A stretch of DNA of 36,978 nucleotides from Vulcanimicrobiota bacterium. GTDB lineage: Bacteria > Vulcanimicrobiota > Vulcanimicrobiia > Eremiobacterales > Eremiobacteraceae. Shown here in pieces: positions 22,648-30,315 of the stretch. Position 1 is the stretch's first letter. Each line of letters begins with the position of its first letter. The DNA lies in the NCBI GenBank assembly GCA_019237415.1, contig JAFAHD010000058.1:1-36978 (forward strand), written 5' to 3'. The position numbers were made by a program, and so were the translations under genes. The notes beneath the pieces were generated by a model. The model was not told the DNA's origin, searched no databases, and saw nothing but the letters and a program-made list of their open reading frames with translations.

Positions 22648-24099
22648 TTGCCGCCAGCTTCGCGAACGCCGACGCCTTTGGAGCGCCCGCCCCGGCCGAT
22701 CACCGCGGGTGCGGTTTTGATCGTCGCGCTCATCGTCTCGATGGCGGGATCGTACATCACGTTTCGAAGCATCCAGGCCGCCTTTGCCCAGCATGAGGCG
22801 TACGACACGGCGCATCAGCAGCTCGAGAAATGCCAGCAGTTGCAGTCCGACGAGGACGCCGCGTTGCGCGGCTACCTCGGCACGGGCAACGCGTACTTCC
22901 TGCAGCAGTACAAGGATGCCGACTACATGGCGGCGTTTGAGACGCTCTCGCAAGACGTCGGTGGGCTGCGCATCGGCGGCGCATCGCCGCTGCTGCTCGA
23001 TCTCAACCGCGAACACGCCTATTGGAAGCAGCAGATCGCCACGCCGCTCATCAGCAATTCCAACGCGCCCGACGCCGTGCAGCGCTTGGAGCGCGGCAAG
23101 ATCGTCATGGATCAGATCCAAGGCGACTACTCGCAGCTGGCGGACATCCTCGGCAGCGGCTCGAGGCGGCTGTTCGACGAGTCCGTCAAGCTGCTGCGCA
23201 ATCTCGCGGCGGGCACAGCCGCCACCATCCTGCTGTTCGGCATCGCCGCGTTGGTGGCCGACGTCTACCGCTCTCGCTCCCAAGCCGCGCTCGAGCGCGA
23301 GCGGATGGTCACCGACACGCTGCAGCGCGCGTTCCTCTCCGGCTGGGACCTGCTCCCGTACCTGCGGGTCGGCACCGCGTACGTCTCGTCGACGCGACAG
23401 GCAGCCGTGGGCGGAGACCTGTTCGACGTCTACCAACTGGACGACCATCGCGCGCTGATCTTGGTCGCGGACGTCAGCGGCAAGGGGCTTGGCGCGGCGG
23501 TCGACACCGCGCAGGTGAAGTACACCGTGCGCACCCTCGCGGAGACCGAGCGCGATCCGGCGGCTGTCTTGCGCCGCTTCAACGAGATCTTCGTCCGCTC
23601 GGCGCACGACCCCGAAGCCTTCGTCAGCCTTTTCCTCGGCGTGATAGATGATCGCGACTTGACCCTGCGCTACGCGAGCGCCGGTCACGCACCGGTCTTT
23701 CTGCGCGGCGGCAGTCAGGTTCGGGCGCTGCCCGCGACCGGCCCGGTCATCGGCCTGGGCAAGGAGGCGGCGTTCACATCGGAGCGCGTCGATCTCAACG
23801 TCGGCGACGTCATCGTGCTGGCCACCGACGGGCTGACCGAGGCACGCGACCAGGCGGGTCTCATGCTCGGAGAAGACCAGGCGATCAAATGGATCGAGCG
23901 CGGCGACGCCGACCCGCAGCGTCTCGCCGACGAGATCGTCGCCAACGTGCGGCGCTACGCCGGCGGCCGCATCGCCGACGACTTGGCGCTGCTAGTCATC
24001 CGGCTGCAGCGCGCGCCAGTGTCCGATCAGGTGGGTGACGGACGCGCCCGCCACGAGGTCACGCCCGAGCCGGCCGACGGCCGCGCGGGCGGCGCCTGA
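22648..24099 (+). CDS. Membrane PP2C/SpoIIE-type serine phosphatase with extracytoplasmic sensor
   Basis: The protein is 483 residues, starting at TTG 22648. The first membrane segment is at about 19-39, a helical extracytoplasmic region spans about 40-185 (with LRGYLGTGNAYFLQQYKD, CHASE3-like), and the second membrane helix is at about 187-208. The rest is a SpoIIE phosphatase domain: GGDLFDVY, ADVSGKGLGAA, ATDGLTEA and the end IADDLALLVI carry the metal-binding Asp residues. Such enzymes dephosphorylate anti-anti-sigma factors in partner-switching pathways; no such partner is encoded nearby. The C-terminal tail is Pro/Gly-rich. The stop overlaps the next ATG (TGATG). Confidence 0.88.
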   Translation: MPPASRTPTPLERPPRPITAGAVLIVALIVSMAGSYITFRSIQAAFAQHEAYDTAHQQLEKCQQLQSDEDAALRGYLGTGNAYFLQQYKDADYMAAFETLSQDVGGLRIGGASPLLLDLNREHAYWKQQIATPLISNSNAPDAVQRLERGKIVMDQIQGDYSQLADILGSGSRRLFDESVKLLRNLAAGTAATILLFGIAALVADVYRSRSQAALERERMVTDTLQRAFLSGWDLLPYLRVGTAYVSSTRQAAVGGDLFDVYQLDDHRALILVADVSGKGLGAAVDTAQVKYTVRTLAETERDPAAVLRRFNEIFVRSAHDPEAFVSLFLGVIDDRDLTLRYASAGHAPVFLRGGSQVRALPATGPVIGLGKEAAFTSERVDLNVGDVIVLATDGLTEARDQAGLMLGEDQAIKWIERGDADPQRLADEIVANVRRYAGGRIADDLALLVIRLQRAPVSDQVGDGRARHEVTPEPADGRAGGA

Positions 24100-24311
24100 T
24101 GGCGCGCGCGGGTTTTGCCTGCGAGGATTGCGGCGAGGTCGTCTGGCTGGCCCAGGGGCCGACGCACGTGCGCTGGCTGCGCGATCGGGAGCACGTCGCC
24201 CGCGAGGTCGGCGAGCACTCGTCGTCGGGTCTGGATCAATGGATGAGCGAAGGCCTGCGCTTCATCGACGAGCACCGCGGCCACAGCATCCTGGTCGTCT
24301 CGAACGAATAA
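24099..24311 (+). CDS. Small CxxC protein, hypothetical
   Basis: The 70-residue product begins MARAGFACEDCGEVVWL, so it has one CxxC near the N-terminus, and continues with a charged helical region and HSILVVSNE at the end. A single CxxC could be half of a metal site formed by dimerisation. The ATG overlaps the phosphatase stop (TGATG), which suggests coupled translation and a related role. I do not recognise the family. Confidence 0.6.
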   Translation: MARAGFACEDCGEVVWLAQGPTHVRWLRDREHVAREVGEHSSSGLDQWMSEGLRFIDEHRGHSILVVSNE

Positions 24312-24313
24312 AA

Positions 24314-24340
24314 GAAGAGCGAAGGAACGCTTCGCTCTTC
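24314..24340 (-). terminator. Rho-independent terminator (minus strand)
   Basis: GAAGAGCGAAG and CTTCGCTCTTC form a perfect 11-bp stem with loop GAACG. On the minus strand the stem is followed by TTTTATTCG, so it best terminates the short lysine-rich ORF or the cox operon. On the plus strand only ATATATG follows, so termination there would be weaker. Confidence 0.8.
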
Positions 24341-24363
24341 ATATATGCGCTAGACGCGATGGT

Positions 24364-24405
24364 CTAGTGCTTTTTCTTCTTGGCAGCCTTTTTCTTCTTT
24401 GCCAT
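24364..24405 (-). CDS. 13-residue lysine-rich micro-ORF (MAKKKKAAKKKKH)
   Basis: On the minus strand, GGAGGTGAG lies 6 bases before an ATG that opens ATG GCA AAG AAG AAA AAG and ends CAC TAG. It encodes only 13 residues, eight of them Lys. The Shine-Dalgarno sequence is among the strongest in the window, and a perfect hairpin terminator begins 24 bases after the stop, so this is framed like a complete gene. It lies 121 bases after the xdhC/coxF stop. The product could be a nucleic-acid-binding peptide, or the ORF could be a translation-dependent leader or regulatory element. A competing 51-residue ORF in another frame (24350-24505) has no ribosome binding site. Confidence 0.5.
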   Translation of the reverse strand: MAKKKKAAKKKKH

Positions 24406-24526
24406 TTGGACTCACCTCCATTCTGCGGAGTAAATGGATGTGACACGCTCTTACTGAGCTTTGCGCGAACTTGCCTAGGTCGCGCGCCATCTCCTTCTTT
24501 CTCATCGGCAGCAGACCGCCGGACTC
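24406..24526 (-). other. Spacer between the cox maturation genes and the lysine-rich micro-ORF
   Basis: This 121-base stretch holds the GGAGGTGAG ribosome binding site at its left end. No clear promoter could be identified on the minus strand, so the micro-ORF may be read through from xdhC or have its own weak promoter. Confidence 0.4.
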
Positions 24527-25579
24527 TTACGACGCGTGGATGTGTTCTTCGCCGCGGTCCTTCAACTTCATACCCGCGCGATCGTATTTCGCCGCGATCA
24601 GCTCCGCGAGGATGGCGACGGCGATCTCCTCCGGCGTCTGCGCGCCGATGTCGAGGCCGATCGGCGCGTGAACGGCGTCGATGGCGGCGCTCGAAAAGCC
24701 GGCTCGCTCGAGCCGCGCCCGCCGCGCCGCCTGCGTCTTGCGGCTGCCGATCGCGCCGACGTAGCGCGCGGGCCGGCGCAGCACGTGCTCGAGCGTCGGG
24801 TCGTCGAACTTCTCGTCGTGCGTGAGCACCGCCACATACGTGTTCTCGTCCACCGCGAGCGCGGGCAGCTCGTCCTCGGGCCAGCCGACCACGAGCCTGC
24901 GGGCGGCGGGGAAGCGCTCGCGGTTGTTGAGCCGCTCGCGCGGGTCGACGACCGTGACCGCGAAGCCGCTGCGCGAGGCGAGCTCGCACAGCGCGGACGC
25001 GATGTGCACGGCCCCGACGATGATCAGACGCGAGTCGGGCAGCAGCGGTAAGACAAAGACGTCGTGGGCGCCGGCCTGGGCGGTCTTGGCGGTGCCGCGC
25101 GCGAGGGCGGCGAGCGCAAGCGCGTCCATGGCGGCGTCGAGGCCTGCGTCACCCGTTCCCCCGGTGGCCGTCGCGCCATCGACGATTCGCGCGGTGCCGA
25201 CGTGCGACGGGCCGCGCACAATCGTGCAGATCACGGTCGGGCGGGTGATTTCGGCCGGCGGCGCCGGACCTTCAAAACGGCGGATATACACCTCGATCGC
25301 TCCGCCGCACGAGAGCCCGACATCCCACATCATGTTCTTATTGATGCCGTAGCGCACGATCTTCGCAGGCCCGCCGTCGAGGACGCTGCGAGCTTCGTCG
25401 ACGACGGCGCCCTCGACGCAGCCGCCGCTCACCGAGCCCTCGATCTTGCCGCTCGCCGAGATGAGCATCGTCGCGCCCTCGTCGCGCGGCGCCGAGCCGT
25501 CGACCTTGATCACGGTGGCAAGCGCGAACCGCTCACCGCCATCGCGCCAGCGCGCGATGGTCTCGAGGACGTCTTTCAT
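24527..25579 (-). CDS. xdhC: XdhC/CoxF-family molybdenum-enzyme maturation protein
   Basis: The 350-residue protein starts at ATG 25579 (MKDVLETIARWRDGG), overlapping the CoxE stop (ATGA); the track ORF runs on upstream in the wrong place. The N-terminal XdhC domain (about 1-105) has GSAPRDEGATMLI, SGGCVEGAVV with Cys54, and LSCGGAIEVY. The C-terminal Rossmann-like XdhC_C domain (about 200-335) has SRLIIVGAVHIASAL, VAVLTHDEKFDD and YVGAIGSRKTQAARR. XdhC binds molybdenum cofactor and passes it, sulfurated, to xanthine-dehydrogenase/CO-dehydrogenase-type enzymes. With CoxD and CoxE upstream it corresponds to CoxF. Confidence 0.92.
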   Translation of the reverse strand: MKDVLETIARWRDGGERFALATVIKVDGSAPRDEGATMLISASGKIEGSVSGGCVEGAVVDEARSVLDGGPAKIVRYGINKNMMWDVGLSCGGAIEVYIRRFEGPAPPAEITRPTVICTIVRGPSHVGTARIVDGATATGGTGDAGLDAAMDALALAALARGTAKTAQAGAHDVFVLPLLPDSRLIIVGAVHIASALCELASRSGFAVTVVDPRERLNNRERFPAARRLVVGWPEDELPALAVDENTYVAVLTHDEKFDDPTLEHVLRRPARYVGAIGSRKTQAARRARLERAGFSSAAIDAVHAPIGLDIGAQTPEEIAVAILAELIAAKYDRAGMKLKDRGEEHIHAS

Positions 25580-26844
25580 GCCGGAATCCGCTGAGCGCGC
25601 ACCGGGCGGCGGTCTTCGACGGTGTTGAGGAGGTCGGCCAGTTGCATGAGGCTGCGCAAGTTGTGCGCTGACAAGAAGTTGTCGATGTACGGCAGCGCGG
25701 CCTGCATGCCGACGGTTTGCGGCCGGTAGCGCGGCGAGCCCAGCAACGGATTGAGCCAGATCAAGCGGTACGCGCCGCGCTGCAGCCGCTTCATTTCCGC
25801 CGCGAGCAAGTCGATATCGCCACGGTCCCAGCCGTCGCTGATGATGAGCACGATCGCACCGCGTCCGAGCACGCGATTGGCCCATTTCAGATTGAAGGCC
25901 CGCAGGCACTCGCCGATGCGCGTGCCGCCGGCCCAATCGGCGACGCTCGCCGACACGTCGTCGAGCGCCGCGCGGATATCGCGGTGGCGTATTTGGCGCG
26001 TGATGCGCGTCAAGCGCGTGCCGAACACGAACGCTTCGACGCGGCCCACCGAGTGCCGGACGGTGTGCACGAATTGCAGCAGCAGGCGCGCGTAGCGGTC
26101 CATGGAGCCCGAGATGTCGCATAACAGCACGAGGTCGCGCTGCTTGCGCTTGCGCCTGCGCGTGATCAGCGCAAGCGCTTCGCCGCCGCGGCGCAGGCTG
26201 GCGCGCAGCGTGCGCCGGTAGTCGAACGCTCCCGCGCCTTCGCCGTGCCGCATGCGGCGCGAGCGTTTGGTGCCGAGCTCCCACACATGGCGGCGCGTCA
26301 GCTCCCGCGCGCGCTCGGCTTCGTCGTCGCTGAGGTTCGAAAGCTCTTTTTGGTACAATCCCTCCGCGAAGCTATACGTGAACGAGCGATCGCCGTCGAC
26401 CGCCTCGGCGCGTTCGTCCGGCGGCTCGTAGCCGCTGCCGTCGCTGTGCACGAACGTCGTCTGGCGCTGCGCCGCTTGCGTGCCGGAGCCGTGGACGTCT
26501 GGCGGGCTCTTGCGAGGATCGCCCTCGATGGCCGGATTCGTGTCGGGCGGCGCGCCCGGGTCAGGCGCGGGCATCACAGCCTTGCTCCAGAACAACTCGA
26601 ACGCCGCATCGAAGGTCGGGATCTCTTCCGGCTTGCGCACAATGACGCTGCGCGCGGCCGCTTTGACATCGGCGCGAGAGCGCATGCCGACCGCATCGAG
26701 CGCCTGGTCGAGGAGGATGATCCGGTCGGGTTGCACGGCGAGGCCGAGCCTGCGCAACACGCGCCCGAAGATGACGACGTTGCGCCCGAGGTGGGTGAAG
26801 CGCTTGAGCTCGGCCGCGTCGGCGATCAGGCCGCGCTCGCTCAC
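25576..26844 (-). CDS. coxE: CoxE-like von Willebrand factor A (VWA) protein
   Basis: The 422-residue protein has an N-terminal helical region, a charged linker of about 90-200, and a C-terminal VWA domain with the MIDAS start DISGSM at Asp243, GGTRIGECL and ISDGWDRGD. Its end, NPLLGSPRYRPQTVGMQAALPYID, is characteristic of CoxE proteins. CoxE works with the AAA ATPase CoxD in building the [CuSMoO2] active site of CO dehydrogenase, or in maturing related Mo-hydroxylases. It overlaps coxD upstream and xdhC downstream by four bases each. Confidence 0.92.
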   Translation of the reverse strand: MSERGLIADAAELKRFTHLGRNVVIFGRVLRRLGLAVQPDRIILLDQALDAVGMRSRADVKAAARSVIVRKPEEIPTFDAAFELFWSKAVMPAPDPGAPPDTNPAIEGDPRKSPPDVHGSGTQAAQRQTTFVHSDGSGYEPPDERAEAVDGDRSFTYSFAEGLYQKELSNLSDDEAERARELTRRHVWELGTKRSRRMRHGEGAGAFDYRRTLRASLRRGGEALALITRRRKRKQRDLVLLCDISGSMDRYARLLLQFVHTVRHSVGRVEAFVFGTRLTRITRQIRHRDIRAALDDVSASVADWAGGTRIGECLRAFNLKWANRVLGRGAIVLIISDGWDRGDIDLLAAEMKRLQRGAYRLIWLNPLLGSPRYRPQTVGMQAALPYIDNFLSAHNLRSLMQLADLLNTVEDRRPVRAQRIPA

Positions 26845-27752
26845 GCCTGCGATGCCACCTTTTGGGCGCGCTCGACGCGCGCGCCTAGCGCTGTGTCTTT
26901 GGCCTTGGCGACGTCTTCTTGATACTTGAGCAGGCAGCCGATCGTCTCACTCACCGCGCGTTCGTCGAGCGCGGTCTTGCCGAGCGCCACTAATGCCGCC
27001 GCCCAGTCGATGGTCTCGGCCACTCCCGGATGTTTGTAGAACGAGTCGCTGCGCAAACTGGCGACGAGCGCAGCGGCTTCGAGCGCAAGGCGGTGGCCGA
27101 CGCCGGGCACTTTTGATTCGACGATGCGAGCTTCGCGTGCGACGTCGGGATAGTCGATCCAATGGTACAAGCAGCGCCGCTTGAGCGCGTCGTGCACTTC
27201 GCGCGTGCGGTTGCTGGTGAGCACGACCAAGGGCGGCGTCGCAGCGGTGAACGTGCCGATCTCGGGCACTGTGACCTGGAAGTCCGACAGCAGCTCGAGC
27301 AGGAATGCTTCGAACTCTTCGTCGGCGCGATCGATCTCGTCGATGAGCAGTACCGCCGGCGCGCCGTCCGCGTCGTCGATCGCCTGCAACAATGGCCGCT
27401 TGATGAGGAACTCCGGTCCGAAGATCTCGCGCTCGATCCTCGCGCGCTCGTGCTCGCCCGCTTGCGCCTCTGCGAGCCGGATGTGCAGGATCTGCTTGGC
27501 GTAGTTCCACTCGTACACGGCGTGGTTGACGTCGAGCCCCTCATAGCACTGCAGCCTGATGAGCCTGCGGCCCAAGCCTGCCGCGAGGACCTTTGCGACT
27601 TCCGTCTTGCCGACGCCGGCCTCGCCCTCTAAGAAGAGCGGGCGGCCAAGCGTCGCGGCCAGGTAGATCGACACCGCGAGCGTGCGGTCGGTGACATAAC
27701 GATGTTCGGCCAGCAGCGTCTGCACGTCGTCTATCGTTGAAATCGTCTTCAC
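26841..27752 (-). CDS. coxD: CoxD-like MoxR-family AAA+ ATPase
   Basis: The 303-residue ATPase starts at GTG 27752. Walker A GEAGVGKT is at residues 43-50, Walker B is LLIDEID, and sensor 1 TSNRTREVHDALKRRCLYHW matches the CoxD/MoxR family. MoxR ATPases act with VWA proteins as chaperones that insert metals or cofactors. In Oligotropha carboxidovorans CoxD and CoxE are required to assemble the Cu-S-Mo centre of CO dehydrogenase. It is the first gene of a tight three-gene operon. No coxM, coxS or coxL is in the window, so the client enzyme is encoded elsewhere. Confidence 0.93.
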   Translation of the reverse strand: MKTISTIDDVQTLLAEHRYVTDRTLAVSIYLAATLGRPLFLEGEAGVGKTEVAKVLAAGLGRRLIRLQCYEGLDVNHAVYEWNYAKQILHIRLAEAQAGEHERARIEREIFGPEFLIKRPLLQAIDDADGAPAVLLIDEIDRADEEFEAFLLELLSDFQVTVPEIGTFTAATPPLVVLTSNRTREVHDALKRRCLYHWIDYPDVAREARIVESKVPGVGHRLALEAAALVASLRSDSFYKHPGVAETIDWAAALVALGKTALDERAVSETIGCLLKYQEDVAKAKDTALGARVERAQKVASQA

Positions 27753-27822
27753 GACGCGCTTGCTTCGCGCTCACAACTGGGCCTACCCGCGCTCGCGGAC
27801 CGCTGTCACGGCAGGGCCGCCC

Positions 27823-28365
27823 GTGCGGCTCCGCAAAGTGGTCGACGTGCTTCGCTGGATCGTCGGCGCAATCGTCGCGGTCGCGCTGGTGGTCCTCATC
27901 GCTGCGTATTTCCCAAGCGAGAATGACCAAAGTCGCGGGCCGGGGCAAGTCGTCGGTATGACCGCGCCGGCTGTGACTGTGCCGCTCGTGAAAGGCGGCG
28001 AGGTCGACCTCGCCGGATTGCGCGGGCATGACGTGCTGCTCAACCTATGGGCGAGCTGGTGCGGACCGTGCCGGCGCGAGATGCCTGCGCTCGAACGTTT
28101 GGCGCGCGAACAGACCGGCCGGTTGGTCGTCATCGCGGTCGATCAAGGTGAAGCGCCGGCGACGGCGGCGCTGTTCGCACGGCGATTCGGCGTCACGTTT
28201 CCCGTCGGCGCCGATCAGGAACAGCGGCTCGGCACGCAATTGCATTTGGCCGGATTGCCCAGTTCGTTCTTCATCGACAAGAACGGCGTGATCCGCGAGG
28301 CGGTCGACGGTGAAATGACGTACGATGTGATGTGGGCGAAGACGCAAGCGGTCGAACGGATGTGA
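27823..28365 (+). CDS. TlpA/ResA-type membrane-anchored thioredoxin
   Basis: I start at GTG 27823, with CAGGG 6 bases upstream; this leaves one N-terminal membrane helix (about residues 9-29, VLRWIVGAIVAVALVVLIAA) and 180 residues in total. The thioredoxin fold follows, with active site WASWCGPC, the GLPSSFFIDKNG cis-Pro loop, and the linking helix of TlpA/ResA proteins. It should face the periplasm and reduce or oxidise disulfides, for example of cytochrome c apoproteins or copper-site cysteines. It is divergent from coxD and overlaps the next cupredoxin-like gene (TGATG). Confidence 0.9.
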   Translation: MRLRKVVDVLRWIVGAIVAVALVVLIAAYFPSENDQSRGPGQVVGMTAPAVTVPLVKGGEVDLAGLRGHDVLLNLWASWCGPCRREMPALERLAREQTGRLVVIAVDQGEAPATAALFARRFGVTFPVGADQEQRLGTQLHLAGLPSSFFIDKNGVIREAVDGEMTYDVMWAKTQAVERM

Positions 28366-29045
28366 TGACGAGATTGAACTGGGTCCGGGGTCAGGTCGTG
28401 CGCGTGTTCCCACCGCGCGTGCGCCTCGCTTGTGCGTTGACCTTCGCCGCGGTCGTGCTTTTGGTCGCTGCGTGCTCCAACAAGAGCACGACGCCGACGC
28501 CCACGCCGACGCCGTCATCGAGCGCGACGACGTCGCCGACACCGACCGGCGCGACGCCGACGCCGGTGCCGCAGAATTTCGTGTCGGTGTCCACCGCGCC
28601 GTCGCCGACGGTGGATCCGGTGTACGGCCAGATGGATGGATTCGGATTGCTGGCCGCGCAGCCCACGGCGTCACCGGCGTCGACGCCCGCACCGACCGAA
28701 GTGGTCATGGTGCCGGCCAATCAAACGATCGTGTTCGTGAACTTCGACACTACCCCACACACCGCGTCGCAGCTGGTCCCCGCCAGCGGCGCCGCATGCA
28801 GCTCCTATCCGTCTTCTCCCTGCTTCCCGGGCGTGTTCAACAACACCAACGGCACGGTGTCGCTGCCGGCGGGCACCGCGATCAGTTTGCCGCAGTTCTC
28901 GACGGGCACGATCGGCGCGGGTGGCGGACACGCATCGTTCTCAGCCGTGTACTCGACTGGCGCAATGGCCGGCATCTTCTTCTTCGGTGATTATTTCGGC
29001 TACGATTCCAGTCCGCCGATCCGCGGCATCATCGTCGTCCTCTAA
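28365..29045 (+). CDS. Cupredoxin-like lipoprotein lacking most copper ligands
   Basis: The ATG overlaps the TlpA stop (TGATG), giving 226 residues. A lipobox LVAAC places the lipid on Cys37, followed by a Thr/Pro-rich linker to about residue 95. The C-terminal domain has the cupredoxin pattern VPANQTIVFVNFDTTPHTAS and ends GIFFFGDYFGYDSSPPIRGI. A His is retained in TPHTAS, but the Cys-His-Met ligand loop is replaced by GDYFGYDSSPP. Two extra Cys (ACSSYPSSPC) could form a disulfide. It is probably an outer-envelope copper-free relative of the next gene. Confidence 0.75.
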   Translation: MTRLNWVRGQVVRVFPPRVRLACALTFAAVVLLVAACSNKSTTPTPTPTPSSSATTSPTPTGATPTPVPQNFVSVSTAPSPTVDPVYGQMDGFGLLAAQPTASPASTPAPTEVVMVPANQTIVFVNFDTTPHTASQLVPASGAACSSYPSSPCFPGVFNNTNGTVSLPAGTAISLPQFSTGTIGAGGGHASFSAVYSTGAMAGIFFFGDYFGYDSSPPIRGIIVVL

Positions 29046-29372
29046 CTCCCCGTCACGCGTTCCTCGGCGCGAGCGAGTAATCGCAGGTGCCTCACCGCGC
29101 GGCGAAGCATCGGAAGATTTTCCCTTCGCCGCTCCTTCGGCGGCTCTCGCCGCCTCAGAGGGTTCGGCTTTCAGCGATACTCGCTCGCGCCGCCGACTGG
29201 GGCGTGCATGTCGGCCTCCTGCGCTGTAGCGATGAACGTTCTTTCATTTTAATACGCGTTTCAGCGGCCCCGCCTAGGATGTGCGTGCGGGTGCGGCGCT
29301 GCGCCCTGTCGCCGCACCCGCGCTTCCGCTTCCGGAAAAATTCAGCTAGCGGGGTGCGCGAAAGGATCATTT
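29046..29372 (+). other. 327-base intergenic region between the two cupredoxin-like genes
   Basis: No gene is supported here. It contains a GC-rich stem (GCCGC/GGCGGC near 29124), an A/T-rich stretch TTCTTTCATTTTAATACG at about 29241 that could hold a -10, and a perfect 12-bp hairpin at 29287. The ribosome binding site AAAGGA of the next gene is at its right end. Confidence 0.5.
29287..29321 (+). repeat. Perfect 12-bp inverted repeat in the leader of the cupredoxin gene
   Basis: GCGGGTGCGGCG and CGCCGCACCCGC flank an 11-base loop, 51 bases before the GTG start. No T tract follows, so it is more likely an mRNA leader structure or protein site than a terminator. Confidence 0.6.
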
Positions 29373-29954
29373 GTGAAATTCCAAAGCGTGCCGGTCCTTG
29401 TGAAGCTCGGGACCGGACTCCTCACAGCGCTTGCCGCGGCGATCCTCGTCGCCGGCTGCGGCGGCAGCAGTTCGTATGGCGGCGGTGGCGGTGGCGGCGG
29501 CGGCTGCGCTTACGGTCAGGTGTGCCCGACGCCCGTACCTTCGCCCGCGAAAACCGATTGTGCAGTAGCGCCGGCTGGGAACGTCACCATCGATCTCTAC
29601 TACGGACTGTCCTCGTGCAACGACACGACGTTCGGCATGGTCGAAGGCTTCTCGACCGACAATGCGCATTCGCAAGTCATCAAGATCGCCACTGGGTCGA
29701 CTGTGCAGTTCACCGCGACGGTCAACGGGCCGCACTCGGCGGACTTGCTCGGCAATACATTCACCGCCGCCGATAACAACCCGGAGATCGCCTCGCCCGC
29801 GGGCACCGACATCAGCACCGCCAACTTCAGCACCGGCACGCTCAACGACGGCCAAACCTCAGCCGTGTATCACGCCTCGGTCGCCGGGATGTATTTCTTC
29901 GGCTGCCACTTCCACTACAGCCTCGGCATGCGCACGGTGATCATCGTCCAGTAA
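29373..29954 (+). CDS. Cupredoxin-like copper lipoprotein
   Basis: The 193-residue protein starts at GTG 29373 (AAAGGA 6 bases upstream). The lipobox LVAGC gives lipidated Cys29, and a Gly-rich linker follows (nine Gly in a row). The domain at about 68-193 has type-1-copper-like ligands: His121 in NGPHSAD, and Cys178, His179/His181 and Met186 in FFGCHFHYSLGMR. This suggests a mononuclear blue-copper or related site used for electron transfer or copper handling in the envelope. The ligand loop aligns with the degenerate loop of the preceding paralog. The 3' end overlaps the convergent lipoprotein gene by 14 bases. Confidence 0.8.
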   Translation: MKFQSVPVLVKLGTGLLTALAAAILVAGCGGSSSYGGGGGGGGGCAYGQVCPTPVPSPAKTDCAVAPAGNVTIDLYYGLSSCNDTTFGMVEGFSTDNAHSQVIKIATGSTVQFTATVNGPHSADLLGNTFTAADNNPEIASPAGTDISTANFSTGTLNDGQTSAVYHASVAGMYFFGCHFHYSLGMRTVIIVQ

Positions 29955-30315
29955 CGGTGGCGTATCCCGAGAGATAGATGACCACTTGATCACCGCTCAC
30001 TTCGAGATGGACGGTACGACGGCGATCGTCGAACAGGGCGAAGGTCGCCTCGCGCCGCTTCTCGTTCACGACTGACTGCGCGCTGCGCGGCAGCGCACCT
30101 GCGTACCAGTCCCGTACCCTGTCAAAAGAATCCCACGTGGTGAACACCTCGAGGACCTGACCTGCGCCCTTGGCTTGCACCGTGGGCGACAGGCCCACTG
30201 CGGTGGCGTGCGGGTAGACCGGCAGGCGCAGCGTGGACCGATCTGCATTGTTGTGTGCGCAGCCGGCCAACGTGAACGCGAACGCGAATGCGGCGAGCGC
30301 CGCGCGCACCCTCAC
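29941..30315 (-). CDS. Small lipoprotein, hypothetical
   Basis: The 124-residue product starts at GTG 30315, overlapping the Mrp stop (GTGA). The signal ends in LAGC, so it is lipidated on Cys19 (MRVRAALAAFAFAFTLAGC). The mature region contains VYPHATAV, then TTWDSFDRVRDWYAGALP and VHLEVSGDQVVIYLSG, resembling small envelope proteins with an alpha/beta fold. No known family is claimed. It is the last gene of the NRDE-Mrp-lipoprotein operon. Confidence 0.65.
   Translation of the reverse strand: MRVRAALAAFAFAFTLAGCAHNNADRSTLRLPVYPHATAVGLSPTVQAKGAGQVLEVFTTWDSFDRVRDWYAGALPRSAQSVVNEKRREATFALFDDRRRTVHLEVSGDQVVIYLSGYATVTGR

Noticed and set aside
22150-23688. 512-aa minus-strand ORF
   Set aside because: It covers the grxD and phosphatase genes on the opposite strand and has the Arg/Ala/Asp-rich look of shadow frames; no family is recognisable.
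24350-24505. 51-codon minus ORF MRKKEMARDLGKFAQ overlapping the lysine-rich micro-ORF
   Set aside because: No ribosome binding site precedes its ATG, while the 13-codon frame has a near-perfect one. It cannot be excluded without expression data.
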